Shown here piece after piece: positions 8,342 to 17,701 of a stretch of 64,000 nt of DNA. Position 1 is the stretch's first letter; the number at the start of each line of letters is the position of its first letter. The position numbers and the translations under genes are program-made. Below the pieces are notes generated by a model, which was given only the letters and a program-made list of their open reading frames with translations, ran no database searches and had not been told where the DNA came from. Source of the DNA: JAFDZV01 sp035549015 (GTDB lineage Bacteria > Bacteroidota > Ignavibacteria > OLB7); assembly GCA_035549015.1 (NCBI GenBank), contig DASZRW010000137.1, positions 1 through 64,000 on the forward strand. The letters run 5' to 3'.

Positions 8342-9277
8342 TCAGAATGCGAACATCAGTCCGATAGTTCCCTGCAGTGTGCTCCCCTTCCAGTTGTCCT
8401 GCTTGGAGAACTTCGTCAGTGGAAAACCATAGAGCGCCTCGGGGTTCAGATAGAGGTTCTGTGCAATGGGGATGTTGGCGCCAACGCCGCCTCGCAACGC
8501 CATCTGAAATCGGTTGATGAGATCCAGATCGCCATGAAACATTTCCTGGCTGGTGCTCCCATCAAGGAACGTAACGCCGCTCGGCCGCGTGATCGTGGCC
8601 GTCTGCGTGAAGTCCTTGGCGATCACATACGATGCCGAGGGACCGGCGGCAAGGTAGAGCCCGAAGTCCGTCACCGTCAGCGTTGCAAGCAGATCGATCC
8701 CCAGCGTGCCGATCGATGCCTTGAACTCCTTGTCGATCTGGGCAGTCTCCAGCTGCTGGTTCTGCCCGAAGATCAGCATGCTGTCCGGCGTTCCGGTGAA
8801 CGTGCCGCCTCGTCCCTCGTAGAGAATTCTCGGCGAGAGCGAGAACGTTTCACTCAGCGGAATGAACGCCTTGCCGCCGAGCACCAGACCCAGCCCGCTG
8901 CCGCCGTCGGCCGTGCAGCAACTGAACGTGCCGTCGCTGATCGTGAACTGGCCGGTATGCATGTTGTAGTCAATGCCTGCGAACGGGCCAACCAGCAACA
9001 GGCCGGCGCCGCCGGGATCGAGGATGCGGTCATCCGGCTTCGGAACGGGGAGTGGCGGAAGAGGCTCCGGCTCGGGGAGCGTGGCGGCAGCCTCCGCCGC
9101 AGATGATGCCCGAACCCGGGAGGCACGAGGTTCGGCGGCGTTGCCGGCCATCCCCGCAGGCATTGCCGCAACTTCCGCGGCGTGCTCGGCCGCGGACCGG
9201 CCGGATGTCTGCGCCCGGCAGATCGGTGACCCGAGAAGGAGCGCAATGATGGCGAGACTCAGTGTGCGAGTGTTCAT
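8342..9277 (-). CDS. Outer-membrane beta-barrel protein
   Basis: 311 residues with a clear signal peptide (SLAIIALLLGSPICRAQ) and a strong AGGAAGGAG ribosome binding site before the ATG at 9277. After the signal comes an Ala-rich stretch and a Pro-rich linker (PEPEPLPPLPVPKPDD), then about 200 residues of alternating polar/hydrophobic beta strands with Gly and aromatic residues. It ends TIGLMFAF with a terminal Phe, as in proteins inserted by the BAM machinery. It looks like the porin/PorT-like small barrel group common in Bacteroidota. It lies between the VWA surface protein and the propeller/OmpA gene, so the three may be co-transcribed and act together in the envelope. Confidence 0.75.
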   Translation of the reverse strand: MNTRTLSLAIIALLLGSPICRAQTSGRSAAEHAAEVAAMPAGMAGNAAEPRASRVRASSAAEAAATLPEPEPLPPLPVPKPDDRILDPGGAGLLLVGPFAGIDYNMHTGQFTISDGTFSCCTADGGSGLGLVLGGKAFIPLSETFSLSPRILYEGRGGTFTGTPDSMLIFGQNQQLETAQIDKEFKASIGTLGIDLLATLTVTDFGLYLAAGPSASYVIAKDFTQTATITRPSGVTFLDGSTSQEMFHGDLDLINRFQMALRGGVGANIPIAQNLYLNPEALYGFPLTKFSKQDNWKGSTLQGTIGLMFAF

Positions 9278-9292
9278 CAGATTCTCCTTCCT

Positions 9293-11980
9293 CTATCGTG
9301 TTATGACGAATGCGGTTCCATCGCTTGCCTGTCCGGACTGAACGCGAACCAGGTAGATGCCACGCGGCAGGGGGGAGACATCGAGCATGACCTCCTGGGG
9401 GCCGCCCCCCAGCAGGCCGGCATCGTAATCCGATACATCGCGGCCGTAGAGATCGAAGATCTGAATGGCGGCCGCTCCGGCGGCAGGGAGCTCGAAGCGG
9501 ACGAGTGCCTGGTTGCCGCTGGTCGATACCGTCAATGCAAACTTGCCGTTGTAGCGGAGGCGTGTATTGAGCAGGCTTTGATTGAGATAACAGATGCTGT
9601 CGATACGCAAGTGTCCCGGCGAGACGATCCCCACCTTCGGATTGCCGTCGGCCATGGTTGCCGAGACTATCGTTACCGGCGTCTCCACGGCGTTTCCGAG
9701 CAGCGGGAAGTAGCGGAGCTGCAACAGCTCCGCGTTCGGCGCCGGGTTGGCGATGGGAGTGCCGGAGAACGTATACGTGGTCCGCATCTCCGGGTCGGTT
9801 GCGAGCGTCGAGGTCTGCGCGACCGACGTCAACGCCGAGCCGGCAAGGCCGGCGGTCACGGCCGGTGGAGTTGTCGGAAAGAGGAGCGTGGCGTTGTAGG
9901 CCACGGTAAGCGACATGCTGCTGACGTCGTATTCAACAGGAATGCGATCCTGCAGATAGACATGGAACGTTGCGATCGAGCCGAGATCCGGGTTCGGTCC
10001 GTGCGGCTTTGCGACGATACTGTCGGTGAGCCTGATCACGACGCTGTCGTACCCAACGCCGCGCAGGCGCAGCGTCTCCGGCTGGCGGCAGGAGTTGTAG
10101 GTGAAGGCGAACGTTGTGTCGTGCACGCGGAGGCGTGCCGGCTGGAAGCAGGCATTGATGTTGAGCGTTCCTCCCGGCGGGATTGCGGGAAGCGGAGAGC
10201 TCCCTTCAATCGTGAAGCCGATCGCGCCGGCAGGGAGCGCCGCCAGTTGCAGCGGTGCATCGCCGCTGTTCCCCAGCGTTACCTGGATGCAGTGTTTCTG
10301 CCCAACCCGCACGGAGTCGAAGCTCACCACCGGCGGGTTCAGCGTCAACTGCGGAGCAACCGCGCGACCTTCGAGGAGGAAGGAGCCGGGAATGTCGTGG
10401 CTCAACTGCTGAGCGATCGTCTGATAGATCCGTACCAGCGTATCCGGATTGTTCGTGAAGTAGCTCGATCCGCCGGTGCGTCCGGCGAGCTGCTGCAGTG
10501 TGAGAATGCCGTTTGCAGAGAGGCCGCTCCCGAGGCCGATCGTGAAGATGCGCACATTGTTCTGCGCGCTGGTGACGATTGCATCGATGCGCGACTGAAG
10601 GAATCCGCCGTCGTCGTCACCGTCGGTCAGCAGCACGATCACGCGGCGTCCCGGCTGGCTGCGCGCATTGAGCCGGCTGATCGCCTGGTCCACCGCATCG
10701 TACAGACGCGTGCCGCCGCTTGCGTGTGCCGGCACGGCATTGCCGAGCGCCGTACCGTTCGTGGTGAAGTCCTGCGCCACCACCACTGCGCTCGAGAAGC
10801 GGATCACCGCCGCCGTATCCACGATGCCGCGTGCGGGGTCGTTCACGAGATTGTCCAGGAACACGCGGCCGCCGGCATTGGCCGCCTGGATGCGGCTGAC
10901 CCCTGCTCCCGTCGGCGTCGTCATGCTGCCGCTGGTATCGAACACCATGGCGATGGAAAGTGAGACGCGATTGTCGGCAACCAGATGGACGCGCTGCGAA
11001 TCGATCTTCGGAGCGGTCGTGGGGCTGTAGCAGACCTGAACGGTGCGGGCCTCGTTCGGCTGCAGCGTGGCCGGCAGTGCGAGCGGCGTGGAGGAGCTGA
11101 GCGAGAAGGGAAGGCCCAGCTGATCCATCTGCGTGATGTTCAACGGCGAGCTGCCGATGTTCCGCAGCGTGAGGGTCTGGCACTTCGAAGTGCCGCAGAG
11201 CGTGGTATCGAAGTTCGTGGGATCGGACGTGATCTGAAGCACGGGACCCAGCGTAATGCGCGGCGGAAGCGCGCCGGTACCGCTCAGCGGAATATCCCTG
11301 GTTGTGTTCGTGCCGCAGATGGTATAGTTCAATGTGGCCGTCCCGTTGGCCGCCCCCGCCGCGAGCGGCGTGAAGCATATCGTTATCGTGGCGCTGCTGC
11401 CGGCAGCAAGGGCCGGCGGCGGCGGTGTGAGGACGGAGAAGGGAGGATTCACACCGGTTATCGCGCCGATCGCAAGCGGGCCGTCGCCCGTGTTCGTTAT
11501 CGTTACCGGCAGGCACGCGGTGTTGAAGATCTGCACCGTCCCGAACGCCAGCGCGTTGGGGCCGATCCCGAGCGCAGGTGCCGTGGTTCTGCCCACCAGG
11601 ACGAAGGAGTCGCGCGACGCCGCTCCGTAGTTCACGAATCCTTTGAACGTATCGGCTCGCCCGGCCGTGGTGGGTGCGTAGCAGACCGTGAAGGCCGCAG
11701 AGTCCCCCGCCGCTATCGTCTTCGGGAAGGTGAACGGGGTGGATGCATCCACGGTAAACGGAGCAGTCGGGGCATCCGCCGATGTAATGGTGATCGGGGC
11801 TGCGCCCGTGTTCTTGAACACCAGTGTGCGACACTTGCGTGTGCTGCAGAGCGTCGTGTCGAAGTTTGTGAGCCTGCTGTGAACGTCGAGCTGTGCAACG
11901 GCGGTCACGCAGGTCAGCAGCACGAGGAGGGATGTAATAATCCCGCATCGTTGCAGGTGAGAAGCAGTAGGACGGCGCAT
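9293..11980 (-). CDS. Large secreted VWA protein with choice-of-anchor-D repeats and type IX tail
   Basis: 895 residues from the ATG at 11980, which gives a proper signal peptide (GIITSLLVLLTCVTAVAQ). Residues about 30-330 contain three Ig-like choice-of-anchor D (ASPM/SPD2/Hydin-like) repeats, each starting near TNFDTTLC or FGTVQIFNTAC. A von Willebrand A domain follows with a MIDAS motif DTSGSM near residue 350 and VIVLLTDGDDDG. Another anchor-D repeat and a cohesin-like beta domain come next. The last ~80 residues are a type IX sorting domain (LFDLYGRDVS-like IQIFDLYGRDVS, LPRGIYLVRVQSG). The protein should be displayed on the cell surface; VWA domains bind proteins or metals. Confidence 0.85.
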   Translation of the reverse strand: MRRPTASHLQRCGIITSLLVLLTCVTAVAQLDVHSRLTNFDTTLCSTRKCRTLVFKNTGAAPITITSADAPTAPFTVDASTPFTFPKTIAAGDSAAFTVCYAPTTAGRADTFKGFVNYGAASRDSFVLVGRTTAPALGIGPNALAFGTVQIFNTACLPVTITNTGDGPLAIGAITGVNPPFSVLTPPPPALAAGSSATITICFTPLAAGAANGTATLNYTICGTNTTRDIPLSGTGALPPRITLGPVLQITSDPTNFDTTLCGTSKCQTLTLRNIGSSPLNITQMDQLGLPFSLSSSTPLALPATLQPNEARTVQVCYSPTTAPKIDSQRVHLVADNRVSLSIAMVFDTSGSMTTPTGAGVSRIQAANAGGRVFLDNLVNDPARGIVDTAAVIRFSSAVVVAQDFTTNGTALGNAVPAHASGGTRLYDAVDQAISRLNARSQPGRRVIVLLTDGDDDGGFLQSRIDAIVTSAQNNVRIFTIGLGSGLSANGILTLQQLAGRTGGSSYFTNNPDTLVRIYQTIAQQLSHDIPGSFLLEGRAVAPQLTLNPPVVSFDSVRVGQKHCIQVTLGNSGDAPLQLAALPAGAIGFTIEGSSPLPAIPPGGTLNINACFQPARLRVHDTTFAFTYNSCRQPETLRLRGVGYDSVVIRLTDSIVAKPHGPNPDLGSIATFHVYLQDRIPVEYDVSSMSLTVAYNATLLFPTTPPAVTAGLAGSALTSVAQTSTLATDPEMRTTYTFSGTPIANPAPNAELLQLRYFPLLGNAVETPVTIVSATMADGNPKVGIVSPGHLRIDSICYLNQSLLNTRLRYNGKFALTVSTSGNQALVRFELPAAGAAAIQIFDLYGRDVSDYDAGLLGGGPQEVMLDVSPLPRGIYLVRVQSGQASDGTAFVITR

Positions 11981-12357
11981 AGCGGCGTGCCATTTGTTGG
12001 TGTACGGGCATCTGCCATCCGGCATTGCCCCTTCTGGAATCGGAGAAGCACGAACTGTTCCCACTGAAACCTCCGGACGCGAGCGGAGCGGCCGTTCGTT
12101 CCAGGCAGTACGGGCTGTCGGGTTCGCGGTGCGTTCGATGCGCCGCAATATGATTTGTGGTCGGCAACAGGGACGATTGCGCGGTGCCGAGGGCCGTTTT
12201 CGGGGAGCTTATCAAGTGGGTCTGGGGTGCGCGAAATATAGTCCATCGAACCATCACTACCTAGTTGCTCCTGCGCAATGTTTCCTCGCGCGTGCGTTGT
12301 GTCGTTCGGCCGATGGTGTCACGGCGGGAATAAAGATGCGGCCGGAGGGGATAGCGA
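11981..12357. other. Divergent intergenic region
   Basis: This 377-base stretch separates the VWA gene (minus) from the DUF2064 gene (plus). On the minus strand TATATTTC (12240-12233) resembles a -7 element for the VWA gene, leaving a leader of about 250 bases. On the plus strand GGAGGGG (12344-12350) is the ribosome binding site of the next gene. I see no gene in it; the reading frames that run through it are N-terminal extensions without initiation signals. Confidence 0.4.
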
Positions 12358-13122
12358 TTGAACATGATACGTGCGTCCACTCTATATTCGCGGACCGTGG
12401 AACAACATCGGAATCCAGAACACCTTCGTCATCGGCGCGCCATCGTCCTCTTCGTACGGGACGCACGGCGCGAGGCCGCATGCAAGCCGCTCGGCGGGCG
12501 TTTTGGAGCCCATGGTTACAGGGGGCTGAACAGCCGCATCGCCGCGCGCCTCTCCTCGTTGTTGGATCGCGCCACCGATCTCCTGGTGGTCAGTGAGTCC
12601 GGCGGGGCGTATGGAGGGATCCGGCAGCGTGGTGCGACGTTCGGTGAACGGATCACGAACGCGATGGCGGATACCCTCGCGGCCGGCTACCGCTCCGTTG
12701 CCGTTGTCGGAAACGACTGCCCCAGCATTGCTCCGGCGGACATCACCGCGGCGTTCCAACGTCTGGACGCCGGTGCTCTGATCGTTGCGGCCCCCGCATG
12801 CGACGGCGGCGCATTCATCGTGGCGGCGCGTGGAGCAACCTTCGAGAAGTCGGAATATCGCGAACGCTTCATCGACCTCCCATGGCGTACGTCATCGCTC
12901 TTCGATGCCATGATGCTTCTGGAGGGAGCGGAGGGGCTTCCGGTTGTTCGTGAAGACTTCGATCACTGGCAGGGCCGCTCCGCGGAGCGCGCGCTCGCCG
13001 TCCTCTTCGATGCATGGCGTCCGGCCATCCGTCGTGGAGCGCTCCCGCGTCCCGTTCGCTCCGCCGCCTGCCACAAGGCTCTCACCCGCACCTTCCTTAC
13101 ATCGCCGCCGCTCCCGCAGTAA
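12358..13122 (+). CDS. DUF2064 / TIGR04282-family glycosyltransferase-like protein
   Basis: 254 residues starting at a TTG with GGAGGGG seven bases upstream; an ATG at 12364 is the alternative. The core is a GT-A nucleotidyl/glycosyltransferase-like fold related to CofC: AIVLFVRDARRE at the N-terminus, QRGATFGERITNAM, and the family signature VAVVGNDCPSIAPADI (usually GxDxP). A product-binding segment, VAAPACDGGAFIV, follows where family members have PAxDGGYxLIG. Proteins of this family often lie near glycosyltransferases and are presumed to move a sugar or nucleotide; here the neighbours give no clue. Confidence 0.8.
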   Translation: MNMIRASTLYSRTVEQHRNPEHLRHRRAIVLFVRDARREAACKPLGGRFGAHGYRGLNSRIAARLSSLLDRATDLLVVSESGGAYGGIRQRGATFGERITNAMADTLAAGYRSVAVVGNDCPSIAPADITAAFQRLDAGALIVAAPACDGGAFIVAARGATFEKSEYRERFIDLPWRTSSLFDAMMLLEGAEGLPVVREDFDHWQGRSAERALAVLFDAWRPAIRRGALPRPVRSAACHKALTRTFLTSPPLPQ

Positions 13123-13311
13123 TGCGCATGTAGTGCGCACCTCCAACGTATTCCGTTCCCGACACGTGCCGGATCGTCGAGGCATCCGCGCGCATGCCAT
13201 CTCCTTGCCGCGCCGGCGGCGCGCAAGCCGGTACGCATGCGGGACGTGCGGTCCCGCATCCGGTGATACCGTTCGCTGCATGGAAATCTGCAACACTCTT
13301 TTCACGCACTC

Positions 13312-16300
13312 ATGATCGATACACAACACAACTACCGATACACATCCCATCGGCAACGCCGCGGTCGCTGCATCGTTGCAGCGCTGATTGCGCTTGCCGG
13401 AACGATTACTGCGGCACATGCGCAGGTTGATCTCGAGGTAACCGTCACCAACGGTGCAACGCGCGCGCCGATAGCCGCGCTTGCCGTTTTGCTCGACAAC
13501 CCGGAGATCGGCGTTCACGAGAAGGGGATCAGCAACGAGCAGGGGAAGGTGTACTTCCACGGGCTGCTCACATCCGGAACGTATGCGGTGACCGTTCCGG
13601 AGAGCGACCAGTACGGCTCCGCCTCGGTGACAAGTATCGTATTGCGATCCGGGGCGGTGCGCAGCATCAACCTGACGCTTGCGCCCCGCAAGACCGTATC
13701 CGGCGCGGGCGTCACGGTAACCGGCAGGGGGCAGGCGGAACTGAACACGGTCAACGCGGAGGTCTCCGCCACGCTCCCACGCCGCCAGATCGAGGATCTG
13801 CCGGTGGAGGGACGCGATCTCACGCGCGCGCTGTACCGGCTTCCGAACGTTACGCAGGCCACCGGCTTCTTCGCGGAGGCGCCCAACGTCTCGATCAATG
13901 GAGTGAACGGCCTGTATGCCAGCTACCTGGTCGACGGCATGGACAACAACGAGAACTTCCTCGGCGGGGAGAAGTTTCCGATGCCGGTGGGATTCGTGCA
14001 GAGCGTGACCGTGCTCTCCAACAACTACTCCGCGGAGTTCGGCCGCACCGGCAACGGCGTCTGCAACGTCACCACCCGGTCCGGCAGCAACACGTTCACC
14101 GGCGAGGCGTACTATCTCACACGCCCCGGCCCGTCCATCGATGCAAGCAGTCCGGATGCGCAGCGCGATCTTTCCGGCAATCAGGTGAAGGATGGCTTCC
14201 GGCGCCAGCAGTTCGGCGCCGCCGTGGGGGGGCCGATCGTTCGCGACAAGTCGTTCTTCTATCTCGATCTGGAGCAGACATCGGACACGAAGAATAATCT
14301 GCTCGACGTGCCGGAGCTTGGCGTGAACGAGACCGTTCGAGGCCACAACAACTTTACACTCGGCTCGCTGAAGCTCACGCAGTTCTGGAGCGATCGCTTC
14401 AGTTCCTCCATCCGTGCGAACGTCGGGCTGGTGAACATCGAGCGGCAGGGAGGCGGCCTGGACGGCGGCATTACCTTCCCCTCCGCGGGGAACACACAGG
14501 ACAGGAATTCGCTGCTGCTGGCATCGCAGAACATCTATGCGGCGGACGGCTTTACCTACGAAGGAAATCTCCAGTACAGCCGCTTCCGCTGGAATTACGC
14601 GCACCCCCTGAACTCCGGCAGCCCGCAGGTCCTCCTGCTGGACTCCGCCGGCTTCGGCATCGCCATCCTCGGGCATCCTGGCTATGTGTTCGATGATGTG
14701 GAGAACACGCTCAACCTTCAGCAGAAGGTGACGTTCGACCTCGGCAACAACCGGCTGAAGTTCGGCATGGAGGTTCTCTCTGCGGACTTCGCGCTGGCCG
14801 GCGGCGGCAATCCGAACGGCAACTATGTGGTGCAGCTTACCGGCGACCAGCAGCGCGCGCTTGCGGCACGTCGCCTCGGGTCCGGCATGCAGCTCGGCGA
14901 CATCCCCGCCGATGTACGGGTCACGGACTACAACGTGGAACTGCAGCCCAACTCCTTCGGCCGGCGCCAGAATGTGATCAGCGCGTATGCGGAGGATCTG
15001 ATCTCCCTCAGCAGCCGGCTCAACCTTACGGTGGGCCTTCGCTACGACTACGACGATCTCTCCGTGGGCGGCGGTGACAAGGGGGACCTGAACAACATCG
15101 CTCCCCGCCTGAGCTTCAACTACAAGCTGGATGACCGGAGCGTGATTCGCGGCGGGTACGGGCTGTTCTATGACAAGATCCTCTATGCGATCTACAGCGA
15201 TGCACTCCAGCAGAACACGACATCGGCCGGGTACCGCCAACAGATTCAGCAGTTGATCGACAAGGGAATCCTTCCTTCCACTACAGACATCAACAAAGTC
15301 ACCTACGACGGCAACCTCGGCGTGGATGTGTTCTCCGGCGTCACGTACCTGCATGGCCCGGACGCCGCCACGCTTCAGTCGCAGCGTGCGGACCTCACGG
15401 CGAACGAGCGGCGCATACTGAATCCCAACGGCTATCAGAATCCGTACACGCATCAGTTCTCGCTCGGCTATCAGTATCAGGTGAGCGACAACACGCTCTT
15501 CTATGTGGATCTGGTGCACACGGAGTCCGGCGACCTTTACAGGCTGCGCGATCTGAACGCTCCCTCGCCGTATCCGTTGAACGATCCGGGCAACGTCGTT
15601 GTGCGCACGCAGGCCCAGGCGGACTCCACCCGTCCGGTGGCGCTTCTTCCAGGGGGGGCGCGGAGCATCGTGGTAACGGAGACGGCAGGTGAGGCAACCT
15701 ACTCCGCGGCCACAATCAACCTGGTAAAGGAGAAGGGGGATGACGCCTATGCCTACCGTCTCTCGTACACGCTCTCGCGTTCGCGCAACAACACGGAGGA
15801 TATCAACTTCAAGGCGTCCGACGCGAACAACTTCGATCGCGAGTGGGGCCCCTCCGTGAACGACCGCACGCATGTGATCAGCGCAGTCTTCTACTACTAT
15901 CCGATCGATGGTCTCACGCTCACGCTTGCCGCGCTGGTACAGAGCGGACAGCCGGTAAACCGCATCGCCGACGCGACGAAGTACGGGACGACGGATCTGA
16001 ACGGTGACGGCACCTCCTTCGCCGACGCGTACGTGCTGAACATCGATCGCTATCCCGGCGAGGCGCGCAACAGCGACCGTCTGCCGTGGTCCAGGACATT
16101 CGATCTCGGCGTGCAGTATGCGCTGGCGCTGCCGACCGGCCATGTGGAAATACGTGCCGATGTGTTCAACCTCTTCAACTCCGTGAACCTGAGCGGCTAT
16201 ACGAACAACGCAACGCAGAGCAACCAGATCCAGGAGGGGCCTGCCGGCTCCGGCATCGTGCAGCGCAGTTCGGCGCCGCCGCGCCAGTTCCAGTTCGGGC

Positions 16301-16317
16301 TGCGGTACTTCTTCTAG
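13312..16317 (+). CDS. TonB-dependent outer-membrane receptor (Oar/CarboxypepD-reg type)
   Basis: 1001 residues. A signal peptide ends in TAAHAQ near residue 38. A carboxypeptidase-regulatory-like beta domain (40-120) is followed by a likely TonB-box region (VSGAGVTVTGRG), a plug domain (LPVEGRDLTRALYRLPNV, YLVDGMDNNENFLGG, VLSNNYSAEFGRTGNG) and a long 22-strand-type barrel ending FGLRYFF. The terminal Phe is the usual barrel signal. Proteins of this type import large or scarce substrates across the outer membrane using TonB energy. It precedes the YnjB-type ABC operon by 145 bp in the same direction, so it may bring in that system's substrate; a hairpin in the gap argues for partial uncoupling. 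Confidence 0.92.
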   Translation: MIDTQHNYRYTSHRQRRGRCIVAALIALAGTITAAHAQVDLEVTVTNGATRAPIAALAVLLDNPEIGVHEKGISNEQGKVYFHGLLTSGTYAVTVPESDQYGSASVTSIVLRSGAVRSINLTLAPRKTVSGAGVTVTGRGQAELNTVNAEVSATLPRRQIEDLPVEGRDLTRALYRLPNVTQATGFFAEAPNVSINGVNGLYASYLVDGMDNNENFLGGEKFPMPVGFVQSVTVLSNNYSAEFGRTGNGVCNVTTRSGSNTFTGEAYYLTRPGPSIDASSPDAQRDLSGNQVKDGFRRQQFGAAVGGPIVRDKSFFYLDLEQTSDTKNNLLDVPELGVNETVRGHNNFTLGSLKLTQFWSDRFSSSIRANVGLVNIERQGGGLDGGITFPSAGNTQDRNSLLLASQNIYAADGFTYEGNLQYSRFRWNYAHPLNSGSPQVLLLDSAGFGIAILGHPGYVFDDVENTLNLQQKVTFDLGNNRLKFGMEVLSADFALAGGGNPNGNYVVQLTGDQQRALAARRLGSGMQLGDIPADVRVTDYNVELQPNSFGRRQNVISAYAEDLISLSSRLNLTVGLRYDYDDLSVGGGDKGDLNNIAPRLSFNYKLDDRSVIRGGYGLFYDKILYAIYSDALQQNTTSAGYRQQIQQLIDKGILPSTTDINKVTYDGNLGVDVFSGVTYLHGPDAATLQSQRADLTANERRILNPNGYQNPYTHQFSLGYQYQVSDNTLFYVDLVHTESGDLYRLRDLNAPSPYPLNDPGNVVVRTQAQADSTRPVALLPGGARSIVVTETAGEATYSAATINLVKEKGDDAYAYRLSYTLSRSRNNTEDINFKASDANNFDREWGPSVNDRTHVISAVFYYYPIDGLTLTLAALVQSGQPVNRIADATKYGTTDLNGDGTSFADAYVLNIDRYPGEARNSDRLPWSRTFDLGVQYALALPTGHVEIRADVFNLFNSVNLSGYTNNATQSNQIQEGPAGSGIVQRSSAPPRQFQFGLRYFF

Positions 16318-16415
16318 AAGCAGGCCCGTGCGGTTGGTGGAATGTCCTGCCGTGCCTTCTCCCTCCCTGCCGAAGGAGGGGGCGGTCCGGGCGCGGATCG
16401 AATCTGACGGATGCC

Positions 16416-16438
16416 GGGCCGGGGCGCCCCTCCGGCCC
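16416..16438 (+). terminator. Stable hairpin between TonB receptor and ABC operon
   Basis: GGGCCGG (16416-16422) pairs with CCGGCCC (16432-16438), with further GG/CC pairing inside. A shorter stem, CCCTCC with GGAGGG (16361-16366/16375-16380), lies just upstream. No run of T follows, so it may be an attenuator or mRNA-stability element rather than a true terminator. It is only 24 bases before the binding-protein start codon. Confidence 0.35.
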
Positions 16439-16462
16439 ATTCAACATGACACTTCGAAGAGC

Positions 16463-17701
16463 ATGATGAAGATTGTGAGAACCCTCCTGCACCTCCTGCC
16501 GATCGCGGCGCTTGCATGCATGGCTGGGTGCGGCGGGAAGAAGGCAGCGCCCGTGCCGGAAACCGGAACGGCGGCGGTGCCGTGGAGCACCGTTGAGGCG
16601 GAGGCGCGCGGCCAGACGGTGACGCTTGCGATGTGGCAGGGGGACCCGTACATCAATGCCTATATGAAGGACTTCGTGGCCCCCGCCCTGAAGGAGCGGT
16701 ACGGGGTTACATTGAACATCGTGGGAAGCCAGGGAAACGAGATCGTCTCCGCGCTGATGACGGAGCTCGAGGCGGGCCGGGAGCATGGCAGCTACGACAT
16801 GATGTGGATCAACGGCGAGACCTTCTATCAACTCCGCCAGATCGGTGCGCTGTACGGCCCGTTCGTGGACCGCCTTCCCAACGCATCGGCGATCGACTTC
16901 TCCAATCGTTTCATCAACACGGACTTTCAGCAGAAGGTGGACGGATACGAATGCCCGTGGGGGAACGTTCAGCTTGCCATCATCTACGACACCGTGCGCG
17001 TTCCGAACCCGCCGCGAACGATGGCGGCGCTCGAGACCTACGTGCGCGAACATCCGGGCACGTTCACGTTCGACAACTCGTTCACCGGGATGACGTTTCT
17101 CAAGTGCCTGCTGATCGATATCGCCGGGGGGGAGAAGGAACTGGCCGGCCCGTTCAACCAGGCGACGTACGAGAAGTACTCCGCGCGGCTGTGGGACTAC
17201 ATCAACCGGATCAAGCCCTACTTCTGGAAGAAGGGGAGCACGTTTCCAAACGGCGTCGCGCAACTGCATCAGTTGTTCGCTTCCGGCGAGGTGAACTTCA
17301 CGATGAGCAACAACGATGGCGATGTGGACAACAAGATCCTGCAGGGGCTGTTCCCACCCACGGCGCGCGCCTACGTCCTGGAGAGCGGCACGATTCAGAA
17401 CAGCCACTTCATGGGGATCGCGAAGAACTCCGCCCATACCGCCGGCGCGATGGTTGTGGCCAACTTCCTGATCTCACCGGAGGCGCAGCTTCGCAAGCTG
17501 GAGCCGAAGGTCTGGGGCGACGGAACCGTTCTCGACATCGGCAGGCTTCCGGCGGAGTGGCAGACGAAGTTCCATGCCGTACCGGGGCGGCGATACGCTC
17601 CGCCGCGGGCGGAGATTCAATCGAAGGCGCTCATGGAACTCGCGCCGGAATACATGATCCATCTCTACGATGATTTCCGCTCGCACGTCATCGCACACTG
17701 A
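16463..17701 (+). CDS. YnjB-type ABC transporter substrate-binding lipoprotein
   Basis: 412 residues from the ATG at 16463, preceded by GAAGAG. The signal has a lipobox (CMAGC). The body matches the COG4134/YnjB group of extracellular binding proteins: VTLAMWQGDP, a GSYDMMWINGETFYQLRQ segment, ECPWGNVQLAIIYD, and HPGTFTFDNSFTGMTFLK. In E. coli, YnjB is encoded with YnjC and YnjD; its substrate is not experimentally settled. The next three genes overlap or abut and complete the transporter. The protein would capture a small solute in the periplasm and deliver it to the two permeases. Confidence 0.88.
   Translation: MMKIVRTLLHLLPIAALACMAGCGGKKAAPVPETGTAAVPWSTVEAEARGQTVTLAMWQGDPYINAYMKDFVAPALKERYGVTLNIVGSQGNEIVSALMTELEAGREHGSYDMMWINGETFYQLRQIGALYGPFVDRLPNASAIDFSNRFINTDFQQKVDGYECPWGNVQLAIIYDTVRVPNPPRTMAALETYVREHPGTFTFDNSFTGMTFLKCLLIDIAGGEKELAGPFNQATYEKYSARLWDYINRIKPYFWKKGSTFPNGVAQLHQLFASGEVNFTMSNNDGDVDNKILQGLFPPTARAYVLESGTIQNSHFMGIAKNSAHTAGAMVVANFLISPEAQLRKLEPKVWGDGTVLDIGRLPAEWQTKFHAVPGRRYAPPRAEIQSKALMELAPEYMIHLYDDFRSHVIAH

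Noticed and set aside
12892..16440. 1182-residue open frame on the minus strand
   Set aside because: It lies wholly antisense to the TonB receptor and neighbours, has no domain pattern and an odd His/Arg/Val-rich composition; it is a GC-rich codon-bias shadow.
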